In this document: in pieces, positions 20,912 through 34,066 of the stretch | Numbering within the stretch: the stretch's first letter is position 1 | How the letters are laid out: each line of letters begins with the position of its first letter | Origin: Crotalaria pallida | Lineage: Eukaryota > Streptophyta > Magnoliopsida > Fabales > Fabaceae | Length of the DNA: 64,000 nucleotides | Assembly: GCA_037953625.1 (NCBI GenBank) | Contig: CM075656.1 | Span: 69,397,001 to 69,461,000, forward strand | Direction: 5' to 3' | Translations under genes and position numbers: made by a program | The notes under the pieces: model-generated | Seen by the model: only the letters and a program-made list of their open reading frames with translations | What the model was told of the DNA's origin: nothing | The model's database searches: none

Positions 20912-21982
20912 AAGAGTTTATCCGGTGTCGTCACAAAAGAGTGGATTTCGGTACCGTGGAACCCATAACCAATAAAAACACGCCACCTCATATCATTAGT
21001 CACGTTAGCATATTTTTTATTAAAGAATCCAATTTTATCATATTGCATTTTAGTCCTTCACATTTTAAGTAACTTTTAATTAATCTAATCAATTTAAATC
21101 AAATTAATTATTTCCTATTTTATTTAAAAAATTAAAATCAAAAAATTATGATTTGATTTTTAAAGAGTTTCATCATCACCCTAGCCTCATCTTTATCTGT
21201 TCATCACCAGACACCAGGCTTCGTCATCAAACACCATAAATACACAACAAACATCAAACACCATACACGCATACATCAAACACCAGATCATACACGCACT
21301 CAACAACCATACACGCACACAGCCAAAAAAAAAAAAGAAGAAGAAGAAGAACGAAGGTATTTGGAAAAGCATATTCTTATCTTAGACATGGTCGATTCTT
21401 TTAGTATTTTTTTCTTTTTTTTTTGTTTTTTTACAACAGAGCCATTAGGAAAAGGAAAAGATTTATATATAAAAAAAATATCAATCATAATCAAAGTTGA
21501 GAGAGGGGAAGAAATATGGTAAAGTGATGCAGTCAATGATAGCGGTGGAAATTGATATCACGATGAGATGTGTTTATTGTGTATGGTGAAAATTTGGTGG
21601 ACGATGAAGCCTGGTGTTTGCTATGTGCGTGTATGGTTGTTGGTGTTTGGTGTTTGTTGTGTGCGTTTGTAGTGTTTGGTGATGAAACTTGATGCTTGGT
21701 GATATAATAGATAAAGGTGATGGTGATGATGAAACTCTTTAAAAATCAAATCCTAATTTTTTATTTTAATTTTTTTTAAATAAAATAAAAAATATTTAAT
21801 TTGATTTAAATTAATTAAATGTTACCTAAAATGTAAAGGACTAAAATGCAATATGATAAAATTGGATTTTTTTAATAGAAAATATGATGACGTAGCTAAT
21901 TATATGAGATGTTGTGTTTTTATTTATTGGTTAAAAGTTCGACGACATCGAAATTCACTCTTTTGCGATGGCACCGGAGCTC
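20912..21982. mobile_element. 1.1 kb long inverted-repeat element
   Basis: The left arm (about 20912-21310) returns inverted in the right arm (about 21590-21982). Matching phrases include CAAAAGAGTGGATTTCGGTA against CAAAAGAGTGAATTTCGATG, ATCCAATTTTATCATATTGC, and repeated CAAACACCA units near the loop. The ends lie in A-rich DNA, where TAAAAAAAA flanks both sides, so a 9 bp duplication is possible but uninformative. MULE-type foldback is likely. It starts 15 bases beyond the Helitron 3' end. Confidence 0.7.
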
Positions 21983-21991
21983 TAAAAAAAA

Positions 21992-24900
21992 TCACAAACA
22001 ATATAAGAATTTTAGAAAACAACGAGAAAGGGGGATGGGAAAAAAAAACCTTCAACAGTCAGTAACAATTAAAATCATATATAGGAATATCAAGTCTATA
22101 GCCCATACTATTTGAATGTGAAATATATAGGACCTTGGTGTGTGCATGACACGTGGTATCATTCATCTTAGGCACAACAGATTACTTATTATAAACCGTC
22201 AAACGACAAAATGAGTAGAGTACTGAACGAGTTCTAATTATTTCCACAACAATATTAGAAAAATAACGGTTAGAAGGAATCATGTTGATTAGGGTTGCCG
22301 TCTAATTATTAAGAGGTGAGTGTTACCATTTAAAGGATTCATTATGTTTAACAAAAAAGCTTTAGTATCTTATGTGAAAGGAATGAAAAGAATGAAAATT
22401 TTGCTTATGACTTTTTTTTAGGTGCGAAAGGAATAGTTTCTGAATTGAAAGTGGGGTTCAGTATTTCCAATTGAGTTCTTCAAGTCCAACGTGAATAATG
22501 AGGGAAAATAGGGTAGACTTTTTATTCTTTGAGAAGGATAGAGGATCCATATTCTACAAAAAGAACAATAGCAAGGAGCTAAACATGTGACCGAGACCAG
22601 CTAATGTTTTGCAGCACTTATTACTTTGTATACCTCCAAAGGAAAAAATAAAAAATAAATAGACAGATTGCTTATCGAAAAAAAAAATCTGTCTTTTTTT
22701 TTTTTTTAGTTTCTAACTCAAATTCCTTTAACAAGGAAATGATTTTTCAGCACTTGATTAATTCAATTAGTTTGTTTTTTAGGGGATTAATTCATTTAGT
22801 TAAGCGTGTATGTTTGGTATCGATAAGTTTTTGGTTTACATAAGGTCTTATTTGAGGAGAGTGAAATATGCGAAAATAACCACAAAAAAAAAAAAGAATT
22901 TCTGAGTATATATATTTGAGAGCTTGAATCAAGGTATTCACATACTATGCATTATAAATCAACTGAGATTATTTTAGATAGACGAGTATATCAAAATTAA
23001 TTTTGAAGGAATGTGCAACTTACCTTAGAAAGTAACATTAACCCTCTTAAGTTGCTTAATTTTTAGTATGTTGCTGCTCACTCTCTTTATAATTGCTTGG
23101 TACCATCATGGCGCACATACATCATAATCAGATTTACCATAATTATTTTTCAATGAGTTACTTTAACGATCGCGTTCTCTAGCCGACCACTGCAATAAAC
23201 CAACTATGAACTTAAATCCAGAGAGTGGGGGCATTCATCAGGCTGACGTAACTTATTACACAATTTTCATGTATACTAATTTTTATCGGAACTAAATCAA
23301 TGTTGTGAGTTATAACAAAATTGTAAGGCTTTAAACTTGAGTATCATAGGGAAAAAAATCTCCTGTGTTATATCGGTTTGTGCGTCCTAAAGTATATCCT
23401 TTTGAATTAAAAAATTAAATTTATTTATAATTGTTAAAAAAAAAAAGGTATCTCGTAAAAAGGATAGATTCATATATCTTCAATTGTATTGGTCTCAATA
23501 TGCTTGAAGTGGTGTAGCACATGGCATTTAAATAACCTGAAACTGGCCAGTGGATTATATATCCAGCTGAGGCCAGTGTTTGTTTGCCAGGTGAGTTTAT
23601 TCCTGGAATTGCTTTGATGATATTTTCCATGAGACATAAAATATCTTGGTTTTTTTGCTTTCAATTAAAGCACTTTACACTCCATTTGCAAACCAAACAA
23701 TCTTTTATGGGATGGATATTGTACGTGTTTTCTACTACATACTATATATATGATATTTAAATTTTAAAGAGTGCTATGAAAAGATTTTATCCTATTATTA
23801 AAATTTGAGTTTTCTCTAAGATGGAGAAGCTAAGTGGAGTACCTTCGGATTGGTTGGATACGGTCTAGGTTGAACTTTGGATAGTTTATTGGCTCATAGT
23901 AAGGATTCAGAAACTTAATTTTCAAACTCGCAAGTTAATTTGTAAAATCGTACGAGTTTAAATAATAGAAATGAGTTAAATCGATTTAAAATTCGGAATT
24001 AATTAAGTAAACTCGGATAAATTCGAGTTAATTTATAAAATCACGAGTTAACTCGTATAAACTCGTGAATCATCCCAATTGGCATAGAAATAGAAATAAC
24101 TTACCCAATTTGCTCAGAATTAGAAATTCAACTCCAATACAACATCGTTTTGGCTCAATTTATCAAAATCTCTTCGCTCCTTACTTGAATCTCTCTTCTT
24201 TCTCAACCGTCTCTTTCTCTCTACCGAGTCTCTGATCTCTTTGTCTCTCAAGTCTCATTCATCTCTTTGTCTGTAAAGATTCTAGTCTCAATCACCGATT
24301 ATGCTTAATCATCGATTACTCACTCTTAATAACCTTCATAATGTGCATTTTTATGAATGATATGTATATATTAGTTTTAAAATAAGTACACTCATGCGAG
24401 TTTACGAGTCGAGTTTGCGAATCAAGCTTATCTTAGCTTGACTTCACGAATTTATGTAAACTCGCGAATTTGACAACCTTGTCCAGAATTATTTAGATAA
24501 TAATTTAAGAAAAATTAAAATATAAAATATTAACTTAATATATTATTGAAGTTGAGCATATATCATTTTTTTTTAAAGGAGGTTGAGCATATATCATTAA
24601 GAGTACCTAGATGCAAAAATTGATGAGTCACTATAATAAGTGATTTTAATTGTTTTTCTTTCCTACTATAATCTAATTTATATTTCGTGGATGGTGAGTT
24701 CGATGACCATACAAGATTTGCTCACTTAAAAAGTCTCATAATAATTTAATTGATCTTGATCATATATAATATTTGTTTGCTTTAGTTTTTTAATGTTTTA
24801 TGCCCCTCTAAGTCATGCACTGACCATACATATAAATAATTTTTGCCTATCCTCGGATCCTTACAATTTTTTCATTGATTTTGCTTCTTTCTAAAATTTT

Positions 24901-24993
24901 GATTTTAATTTTTTTTAAATGATGTGCCAATATTATAATTGACTAAATTTGCAATTATCATGACACGTGTTAAGTGTGAGAGTGTTCAAGTGG
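21992..24993. other. Gene-poor AT-rich region
   Basis: No supported gene. Minus-strand frames around 23421-23664 match nothing recognised. The end sequence TTTGACAACCTTG at about 24467-24479 is the inverse of a hAT-type CAAGGTTGTCAAA end, and the tract before it repeats AACTCG phrases. A left partner was not found. A 17-base direct repeat GTTGAGCATATATCATT occurs at about 24552 and 24582. Confidence 0.4.
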
Positions 24994-25938
24994 ACATTAA
25001 AGACTAAAGCCAAAATTTTAACTAGATAATGACTAAAACCAATGACAAATTTACATAAACTAAAATAAAAAAAATCACTAATTAAGTTTGGAGCGACCAT
25101 AATCATATTTAAGATAATAATTATTCATTATTTATAATTTTTGTGAAATCTTCATGTATCATATGTTGTATTCAAATATTCTCACTCATGCATTAGTGGA
25201 GGTTAGCACATGTGACCGCTAAATCTGTTATTACTTAAATAAGTAATTGAATGTTCAATTTATATCTTTTGTGAATTTAAGAGGTTTTACTAAAAGGATC
25301 GCTAACGAAAGTGTGAACTAGTATAAACAAAATTAGTCACCATACTTTGAAGAAGAAAAAATTCTCACTCATGCTACATCCTGAGATCTATCTCCATCTA
25401 GGGAGAGTTGATTCCATGAAGAGAGATGAATTGATAGAGGAAAAATGATGTTATATGCGACATTAAAGATTAAAACCAAAATTTTAACTAGATAATGACT
25501 AAAACCAATGAAAAGTATACAGGAACTTAAAGTATACAGGAACTTCAAATAAAAAATCACTAATTAAGTTTGGAGAGACCATAATCATATTTAAGATAAT
25601 AATTATTCATTATTTCTAATTTCCGTGAAATCTTCATGTATCATATGTTGTACTCAAATATTCTCACTCATGTATTAACGGAGGTTAGCACATGTGACAA
25701 CTGAATCTGTTGTTACTTAAATAAATAGTCGAATATTCAATTTATATCTTTTGTGAATCTAAGAGACTTTACTAAAAGGATCGCTCACCAAAGTGTGGAC
25801 TAGTATAAAAAAATTAGTTGTCATACTTTGAAGAAAAAAAAATTCTCACTCATGCTACATCCTGAAATCCATCTCCATCTAGGGTAGAGTTGATTCCATG
25901 AAGAGAGATGAATTGATAGAGGAAAAATGATGTTATAG
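24994..25938 (+). repeat. Tandem duplication of a ~466 bp unit
   Basis: Unit 1 (24994-25459) starts ACATTAAAGACTAAAGCCAA and unit 2 (25460-25938) starts ACATTAAAGATTAAAACCAA. They stay aligned to a shared end AGGAAAAATGATGTTATA. Divergence is a few percent with small indels. A short AGTATACAGGAACTT doublet is private to unit 2. No coding frame spans a unit. Confidence 0.88.
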
Positions 25939-28840
25939 TAACTTAGAAGAAAGCCATTGCCATTTTCCCTCTCATGCAATGTTTATTCCTTAGATTTTTC
26001 AGCTGAATATATAGTCCCATTTCCTACCCCCACTAGCAAAAAATAACCTATGATGAGAAGTCGTTTCATAATTCCAAGCATGCGTGTTGACAACATCACC
26101 CAGCACTATGCCTTTCTTTTGTGCAATTACTCATCCAATGCAATCTCCGTCAATTTATCTTGGTGCTGCTCTTTATTCTTTCAATCTAGTGCTTTTTTGT
26201 CTCTATCTCCCAACCCAATGACGAGGCTTCATCCCAGGTTCTTTGAACTGATCATGTCTGTTCCAGAATTGCTGCTTTGAAATCAAACTCGAATTGAGCA
26301 AAAAACAGTAATTTTGTCAATATCAGATTTTGCATCTATTTTTAATTTTTTATAATCATCGAATAAAAACACTTTAGTTTGGAAATAATAATATAGATGG
26401 TAAATAATTAGGACTTAGATGATGTAAAAAATAGAGGTCAAATAATGATCTGTCCCAACACAATATTGGTACTTGGTAGATAATAAGAGAGTTTTTAAGA
26501 TATTGAGAGTCAAAAACCCTCCTGATTTTTTTTAAAAAGGAAATAGACACGATCTCGGTCCTTAAATAATTTATCAATAATTTAAAAATATTAAATTAAG
26601 TTTTGTTAAAAATCTAATAATTATTATTGGATAAAAAAATCATAAGGAATAGAGAGAGAAAAAAATAAGAGGATCTTCATTCCATGATGTTAGGAGCTTG
26701 TTCGATTTTGTTACGTGTATGAAAAATATTTTATAAGGAGAGAGAAAAAATTCACAAGGATAATAATTTAGAAATGATTACTTTTTTATTATCAATTGAA
26801 TAACCTTCTTAATTTAAAAAAAAAACAAAAAAAAATATGGGTTGAGATGAATGGTAAGTGACTCGGTCTTGCTTAAGTAAGGTCTCAGATTTCTTGTTAA
26901 TGCAGAAAATTCATATTGAAAGACTCAAATGTTATAGTCATGCATGCGACGTGGGTAAGATCATGATGTACCTTAGCTGCACTTGGGGAACCAGATGAAA
27001 AGAGAGAAAGAGAGAGAGAGAGTGGTCCGATACATAAAAATTTCTAACTCAAAAACAGTGTCAAAGTTGCCAACCTCTTGTGCTCTTTATGAAACTAAAA
27101 GTTGCCAACCTCTTGGACACTTGGGCTCCATTATAAGCTAAATCTTGTTAAAGCTTAAATAGCAACGACTAATCTAGTACAACAAAAATTTCTCAGCTGG
27201 ACCACCACTTGCTTGCCTAATATGACAGAGGGCCGAACAATTTGTTAGTGACAACTGACAACGACGATGCTAATGTCTCAATCTATCCCAAGTTGTCTTA
27301 ATTAAATTCCTAATTACGTCCCAAATGTTTCCAAAAAAAAAAAAAAAAAGTATATAAGGCAACATTTCAATAGGACACACTTGCTAGTTTTTAAAAGTGT
27401 ATATATTAATATATAAAGAGAGGTTGTAGTTTTCATGTGAATTTCTTCTTTGAATTGAGACTTAAGTGGATTTTAAGTTAAGAGTTCAGACAGTTCAATC
27501 ACAATTCAAATGCCTAATACTTCGTTTAGTGAAAATCCCTTTTGATGTAATGGTTTCAATTGCTACCTTATTTCTTATGGTTTACACAATGAGGCAGTAT
27601 TAGCTTTTTATTACGGGGTAGTTCAATTCTCAACTTGAATTTCCCTTCCTCCAACACCATTGTTGATCATTGATAAAGTAAAATTAAGATTATTGATCAA
27701 AATGTGCAAAGCTTTAACAGGTGCAATATGGTAAAATTATACAACTGCCGAGTACATGTGATGAGAGTAATAATAAATTATTACTTGTGAGTGTGTTTAA
27801 TTGGTAACCTTTCCTAACAATTTTGCAGGTTCTAGGGTGAGAAAAAAGATGAGAGCTTCAAATCTATGTGAAATTTCTTTTGGTATTCGATCAAATTTAT
27901 ATGAAATTTTTTTACTAAAATATCCATTTACAGATCTTAAATTTTAAGTTGCTTACAAATTCACAATAATGTTGTCAATCAACAGAAGATCTTACGCCAT
28001 TAAAAAAAAAAGATCTTACACATGACACACTTCAAAAATTACTAGGCAAATATCAATCATAATAAATAGTTTTGATTCAATCAACTCATTTATAAGCTTT
28101 TAAATATTAGCTTATAAACTTTCTGATGTAAAGTCCCATGTTGGTTTGGGAAAGAGAATGAGGTCTTCTTTATAAGGGTATGGATATCTTATTCGTGTAA
28201 CGTGTTTTAAACTAATTGTGAGAAATAAAGTTACTAAAATGGACTATCAGATGGTATGTAAGATCACATTCTTTTGAGGGTGCATGGAGGGATGTAAAGT
28301 ATAAGAGTGTGGATATCTTTCCCCTGTGACAATGGTCCCAAACACATCCAAACCGTTGATTTCATTAAATATATGTATTTTTATTTAATTAATAATATAT
28401 CCAATCGTATGGATGTGGCCGGGACCAATCCCAGACCATGCAATAATTTCTCCATTTTAAGAGATGTAAAGCATAACAGTACAAAATTACTTGCTACCGA
28501 ATCAGACCATCTTACACAAAATGGATCGGCTTCTACAATATATAGTACTTATTAACGAAGTATTTCTTCCATTTCATATGAATTATTTATAGAATTTTTG
28601 TCTCATGTTTTATATATATTATTCTTTTACATAAATTCAATGCATAATTAATACTTTTTTTAACTATACTTTTACCGTTCACAACTTTTTTTTTCACCTT
28701 TAATATTTTTCTCTTCTTCAATAATAACTAATAAGTAAAAATTATAATCTAAATATCCCAAATTTTTACATCATTTAGTTAGTTTTTAGTGAATAGTAAC
28801 CAAAAACCTTGTTATTCTCATTTTGTTGTGTCCAAATGCA
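25939..28840. other. Gene-poor AT-rich region
   Basis: A 76-codon frame at 26050-26280 has no recognised similarity. A GA-rich run lies at about 27000-27020. The 28125-28340 tract shares wording with the dispersed repeat near 4250. No gene is supported. Confidence 0.4.
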
Positions 28841-28841
28841 T

Positions 28842-29099
28842 ACTCCTCCTATCTTGATTATAAGCAAATTAAAAATAGCTAATTTAACGGATATTAAGAA
28901 AAGTTAGTTGAATATATTTAATTTTTTCAAATTCATAAATAGGTAGACTACTTTAGTAAACTTACATTCGGAATGAAACAAGAATTAAATGATTCAACAA
29001 TTTTATAGATATATTTTATAAATAATTGTATTGAGAATAAAAAATTAGTTAAATTTTACTTATATTTATTTAAGACCATTAGTGATTTTTTTCTTATAA
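28842..29099. repeat. MITE-like copy, family shared with 29800-30055
   Basis: Starts TACTCCTCCTATCTTGATTA. Its interior (TTTAATTTTTTCAAATTCATAA and AATAATTGTATTGAGAATAA) parallels the copy 950 bases downstream. Its right end abuts the next MITE. Confidence 0.45.
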
Positions 29100-29101
29100 T
29101 A

Positions 29102-29379
29102 CTCTCTCCGTTCTTATTTATCTGTCCTATTTCAAACAAAGCAAACTCTTTAAGAAATGCAATCATTACTTAGATTTTCAATACATTAATTATGTTTTTT
29201 TTCACTACACCCTTTCTCTTTCTATAATCATTACTTATCTTCCACTACTTACGAAAATCGATACCCTATTAAATAGGGATAGACATTGAAAGTAGCATTT
29301 ATTATACATTAAAATAATCAAAATGACTGATAAAAAAAAACTTCTTCAAAAATGGACAGTTAAATAGGAACGAAGAGAG
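29102..29379. mobile_element. Stowaway-type MITE
   Basis: The ends CTCTCTCCGTTCTTATTTAT and the inverse of CTCTCTTCGTTCCTATTTAA are flanked by TA at 29100-29101 and 29380-29381. Size 278 bp. No coding capacity. Confidence 0.8.
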
Positions 29380-29799
29380 TAATAATAGCAGAGGAAGTAT
29401 CTCTTTCCAAAAACAAAATGATTACAATTCATATAGCACAATACAAAAGAGGAAAATTTGAAACATGCTTTGAAATTGCAGCCGACCATAATCAGCATGT
29501 TGTGATGTAACAGCAGAGAATAGGAGAAGAGCAGATTGTTAATGTGGCATAGGATTTGGTGCACATATGGTCAACCACTTGGGCTTTTAAGGGCCCCACA
29601 ACATCCAACATGCTCTAAATTTTCATCGTAAAGTGGGCCCCTAGGCGGTCCGGTCATAGCCCACCCAGCTAACACAGTGAGTCAATGACTAAATAAGCAA
29701 GTCAACTCACTTTAAAACTCAATAACTCGGTGATTACGGAACATGGTAATCAAAGTATCAAACCCGCACCCTATGGATACTTGCATTTATTAACCTGCT

Positions 29800-30055
29800 T
29801 TTTTATCATAAGAAAAATAAACTAATTTATATTTATTAAAAAAGTTATTTTATTATGTTTAATTTTTTTAAATTCGTAAAAAAAAGTACTGTAATTTAAA
29901 AAAGTTGCATTGAAAATTAAAAAAAAATTAAAATAATCACTTTATAAAAATATTATATGAATTATTGTATTGATTAAAGAATATTAATTAACTTTATTCT
30001 TATATTTAAATCAAAATAATTACTTTTTTTTTGTTATATTAAAGACCAGAGGGAA
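29800..30055. repeat. MITE-like copy, family shared with 28842-29099
   Basis: The right end CCAGAGGGAATAATTT resembles a degraded GGGAGTA Stowaway-type end. The interior matches 28842-29099. The left edge is unclear. Confidence 0.4.
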
Positions 30056-31189
30056 TAATTTACAATGGACAAAAATTTTACCTATTAAATGAGAAAAAGT
30101 AATTACCTAAAAAATTTGTGGATATGTGATCAAATGTGGGTTTTATAGAACCCAATTCACTCCATAACCATACGGATATAACCATTTATGACCAAGTTTT
30201 ACACTTGGTGTCAATGAATCTTAACTCATATAATAATAACTTCTACAAAAATGTGAATTTTTATATTTATGAGACATAAAAAAATACAAACTTATACATT
30301 AATTATTTTTTCAATACTAAAAAGCTGAATAAGTAAAATTGCTTTTAAAACACTATAGTTATATTCCCCCCTTTTCTCTAATTATGACACTGGACAATAA
30401 AAAATTGCTCGACTTCGCAACAATTCAATTGTTATGGTAAGGTTGTTATGTTTTATGTAAGATTTATTTTTCTAAAAAACATAACAATTATGAAGTGTAC
30501 AAAAGGTGTTCTCTATGTTGGATTTGTTAAATTAAAGGATATCGAGTTTGTTAGGTTTTATTTACTTGTGCTGATACACTAAAATCGTTACACATACGGA
30601 AATGAGGACATACAGATATAAGGAGGTGTACTGAGTACTTTTAAAATGTTGGACATTACTCATCAATTCAGTACCTTAGATTGACATTACTCATCAATTA
30701 GTTCATGAAATTATAAAAAAGTTAATTCGTTTCTTAACGGTGCAAATTATAAGTTAATTTGGTCCTTGGCTAACAAATTACAATGATTTCAAAAGACTAA
30801 ATTGACACAAATTTTACGAATTTAGGACTAAAAAAATGCATATGTAATGTCAATGATCAAATTAATTGAAAATGTCAATTTCAAGAACCAAATCGACATC
30901 TTATTCCTTTTTAATTGAAATTTCACATATATATTAATAATTTCTTACTAAAATATTTTGAAAATATATAATTTTATTTTTCTTTCACTTTTATCACAAT
31001 ATTTAATACTAATTTTTTGCAATGAATTTTACTTATTTATATTCTCTTGCAATCTTATATGTAAGACTTTTTTGGAGAATATTACCTCTATCAAGAAAGT
31101 ATGTTAAGGTTGTTAATGACATTGAAAATATAAATATTTAATATACTTTAATCTACTCCTGTAATTATTATTGGAATTATAAAAAATGT
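30056..31189. other. AT-rich intergenic DNA
   Basis: No gene. A diffuse inverted-repeat-like tract with AAATTGACACAAATT-type phrases lies at 30640-30900, without definable ends. Confidence 0.35.
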
Positions 31190-31191
31190 TA

Positions 31192-31459
31192 CTCCCTCCG
31201 GTCCTATTTATAAGGCACATTCTAGAAGAATTCTTTGGTCCTATTTACAAGTCACTTTATATTTTCAAAGAGACATTTATTGGTATTTTATCTTATTTGT
31301 CCTTTGTCCATGAAATAATACATTGTGTTATTCTCAATACAAATTAAGAGGATAAAATTGTAATATTGAAGTATTTTTTTAAAGTTTCAAAAAACCTAAC
31401 TACTCTCCTTAATCCATGTGATATAGTTAAATATGCCCTATAAATAAAACCAGAGGGAG
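31192..31459. mobile_element. Stowaway-type MITE
   Basis: The ends CTCCCTCCGGTCCTATTTAT and the inverse of CTCCCTCTGGTTTTATTTAT are flanked by TA at 31190-31191 and 31460-31461. 268 bp. Confidence 0.85.
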
Positions 31460-31461
31460 TA

Positions 31462-31830
31462 ACTTAATAAAAATATTTTAAAAAAAAAATAATTAAATAT
31501 TATTAAAAATTAAAATACGACATAATTACGATTAAAATTTTCTAAAAGAAATCTTGCATATAGAAATATTGGGAGTACATATCAATTGTGAAACTCTTGG
31601 GTAACAGTAAATCTGCAAATCTATCCAACCAATGATCTTAATATGGGAAAAGAAAAAGTACTTGATTAATTTATTATTTTATCTAATGACAACTTGTGGA
31701 GGAGGGGACTCCTCATGAGTGGTGAATCGAGATCCCATGACCCCAAAAATCCACACTCCAAGCAAGACAAAACAAGGGTAATCTCGTAATATTTGCAACA
31801 ACACGAGGGCCTTTTCCATAACCACTTAGC
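31462..31830. other. Upstream region of the PADRE gene
   Basis: AT-rich distal part, then a less AT-rich tract from 31680 that leads into the TATA box. The MITE at 31192 lies about 480 bases from the start codon. Confidence 0.4.
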
Positions 31831-31838
31831 TTATATAT
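31831..31838 (+). promoter_or_regulatory. TATA box of the PADRE/DUF4228 gene
   Basis: TTATATAT about 100 bases before the ATG at 31937, leaving room for a leader of about 70 bases. Confidence 0.55.
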
Positions 31839-31936
31839 TGCTCGGTCCATAGCTCTTAATAAGTGCAATATACTAAACAACTAGTAGCATTTTAATTTGC
31901 CAGCCTTCTAAGCAAAACACTAAAGAAAAAAAATCC

Positions 31937-32431
31937 ATGGGGAATTGCTTGGTGCTTCAAGAAAACATCGTTAGGGTCATGAAAACCGATGGTAAAATTC
32001 TTGAATACAAAACACCCATCAAAGTTGAGCAAGTTTTGACTGAGTTTTCTGGCCATGCAGTATCTGATTCACTACCAGTCTTACAGCATCTTCAGCCAAA
32101 CATCAAATTGCTCTGTGGCAAATTATACTACCTAGTACCTCTGCCTCTGCCTCTGCGGCCGCCCAAAGCTAGCAAGAAGGTGAGGTTTGCTAATCCAGAA
32201 GTCCAAGGCGTAGAGGAAAGTAAAGTGGTTAGGATTAAGGTTGTTATTAGTAAGCAAGAGCTGCATGATATGCTGCAGAAGGGAGGGATTTCAGTTGAAA
32301 AGATGTTATTATCTATTCATAGTGAAAAGGTGATGGATGGTGGTGATGAAGATTTGTCTGAAAAGGGTGATGATGTCTCTACTCATCCAGGGTGGAAACC
32401 AGCATTAGAAAGCATACCAGAAGTAAACTAG
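31937..32431 (+). CDS. PADRE (DUF4228) domain protein
   Basis: A 164-residue intronless protein. It starts MGNCLVLQ, an N-myristoylation/palmitoylation signal. Next come IVRVMKTDGKILEYKTPI, a conserved PADRE opening, FSGHAVSD, and LPVLQHLQPNIKLLCGKLYYLVP, which is the core of the domain. Then follow a basic ASKKVRF patch, VVRIKVVISKQELHDMLQKG, and an acidic tail ending HPGWKPALESIPEVN, the usual WKP..L..IPE terminus. Length and intronless structure fit the family. PADRE genes respond to pathogens and abiotic stress in plants, but their biochemical role is not established. The start is the first ATG and has CCATGGGG context. Membrane attachment is inferred from the signal. Confidence 0.93.
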   Translation: MGNCLVLQENIVRVMKTDGKILEYKTPIKVEQVLTEFSGHAVSDSLPVLQHLQPNIKLLCGKLYYLVPLPLPLRPPKASKKVRFANPEVQGVEESKVVRIKVVISKQELHDMLQKGGISVEKMLLSIHSEKVMDGGDEDLSEKGDDVSTHPGWKPALESIPEVN

Positions 32432-33937
32432 CAATATATATTCCAACTTCTTCCAATGTTTTACTTGACTACTACTTTCTCACTGCTTGTAGTTTCCTCT
32501 TTTCAATCATGCCAAATATGAAAAATTATTAGATGGTCCTCGATAACAGTTAAAGCACAGGGACCATGTAATAATTTCTCGCACAATTCTGTAAGCATAG
32601 ATAAAGAGAAAAAAAGATTACTCAGTTTACAGCAATGTTTTCTCCTTGAGGCTAACTTCGTATGCTCATTAAATCCAGTCAAGATACATCTTGAAAAGTA
32701 ACATAGATCATAAAAATGAAAAAATAAAAAAAAAACAAACATAAAAATAGCATTATAGGGCACATGCTGGAAAACTGGATAATGATTTTCACAATAAACA
32801 ACACTGATCTATTTCATTTGGATTTGACAAAGTTTTATATTGGTGGTTGACTGTCTAACGCAACTTTAGCCTTTTATCGAGTTGTAGGATCGGTTATGTA
32901 CAGTTTTGCAACAAGGCACAACATAAGAAAATGTTCAAATGACATCCGTATTTGACATGTGGAAGTGATACTTGTTTTTTTGGGTAAAAATTGATAGATT
33001 CTGTGTGCAGGATCCACCAGTTTTTACCAAAAAAGAAAGGTGTTCCGTTCAAATGTCAAATATAGACGTTTATGTAACATAGTTGCACAACATAAGCTGG
33101 GTAATGTTTAATTGTCGATACCAAACATGAGAGATAGTGATCAAAAAGAAAATAAGTTAAGGTCTATATCAGTAAATGATTTTCCTGTTTATTTCCCCCT
33201 TCAGAATCCTTGTGGATCAAAGAAGGGGGCTGGCCTACCCTAACATATTGCATGCAGCAAAGATAGCAATGGAGACGCTATGAAACAGTTAAAAAACCGT
33301 ACTTTCATTGAGGTTTTGTTCAACTAATAAAAGCTCCAACAACTTTTGCTGGCAATCCTGTATTTGTTCCATTTCGGTGTTTGATTCAGATTATTTTTGG
33401 GAAAAAACAATTTTTGCCATTCCAAAATGATAATCTGTATAGGAGAAACATGTTTGCAATAACATAAGTTATTTTCTACAATTTTGGTGAGAAAACATTG
33501 ATTCTTTAAGTTGGACTGTTAAACTTTAAGGTTAAAAACTTCAGATTTTTTTTTTTTTTTTTTTTGGTAAACTTACGATATGTTTTACTCCTTAGAAAGT
33601 TGACTGAGATTTATTTTCGGTGTCTAAATATTTTTCTACTGGTATCAATCTTAAATGTTTTAAAATTTTGTTTCTAATTTTTATTGATAACATGACTGAA
33701 ATCACATGTAACAAGTGACCTATTAATTATCGACTTGACCAATTGAGGTATTGGAATGGCATCAGTTATCTAGACATAAATTAAAAACAAAATTTTAAAT
33801 TGTTTAGGGACTAAATCGATCAAAAATAGTTGTTAGACTAAAATAAAAGTTTAATCAACTTTTAAGAAAAAAATAATTAAGCCTTAGAATAAAAAATTAA
33901 ACTCAGATTTTCATAAAACATATGCACATGAATGCAT
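32432..33937. other. 3' flank of the PADRE gene and intergenic DNA
   Basis: It includes the presumed 3' UTR. Frames such as 32503-32763 on minus match nothing. There is a poly-T run at 33547-33567. No gene was seen. Confidence 0.4.
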
Positions 33938-33954
33938 CATTGCATTGTGATTTT

Positions 33955-34066
33955 TTTTTATTTTTTTTTTTTGTTTACATGGGTCGTCTGGGATTAGAAC
34001 GCAAGACCTGGGGAAGGGGAAATCCTAAGTGTCCTTGCAGCTACCAATTGGACTGTCTTACGTGAA
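33955..34066 (-). mobile_element. tRNA-derived SINE with 17 bp target duplication
   Basis: A perfect direct repeat CATTGCATTGTGATTTT occurs at 33938-33954 and 34067-34083. On the minus strand the insert has an A-box-like TTGGTAGCTGCAAGG, a B-box-like GCGTTCTAATCCC and a long 3' A tail (T's at the left edge). This is a retroposed pol III unit. Confidence 0.82.

Noticed and set aside
23880..24480. hAT-type MITE ending TTTGACAACCTTG
   Set aside because: A plausible right end, but no left partner or 8 bp duplication.
30640..30900. Possible MULE-type inverted repeat
   Set aside because: Some inverted phrases occur, but no symmetric ends and no 9 bp duplication could be fixed.
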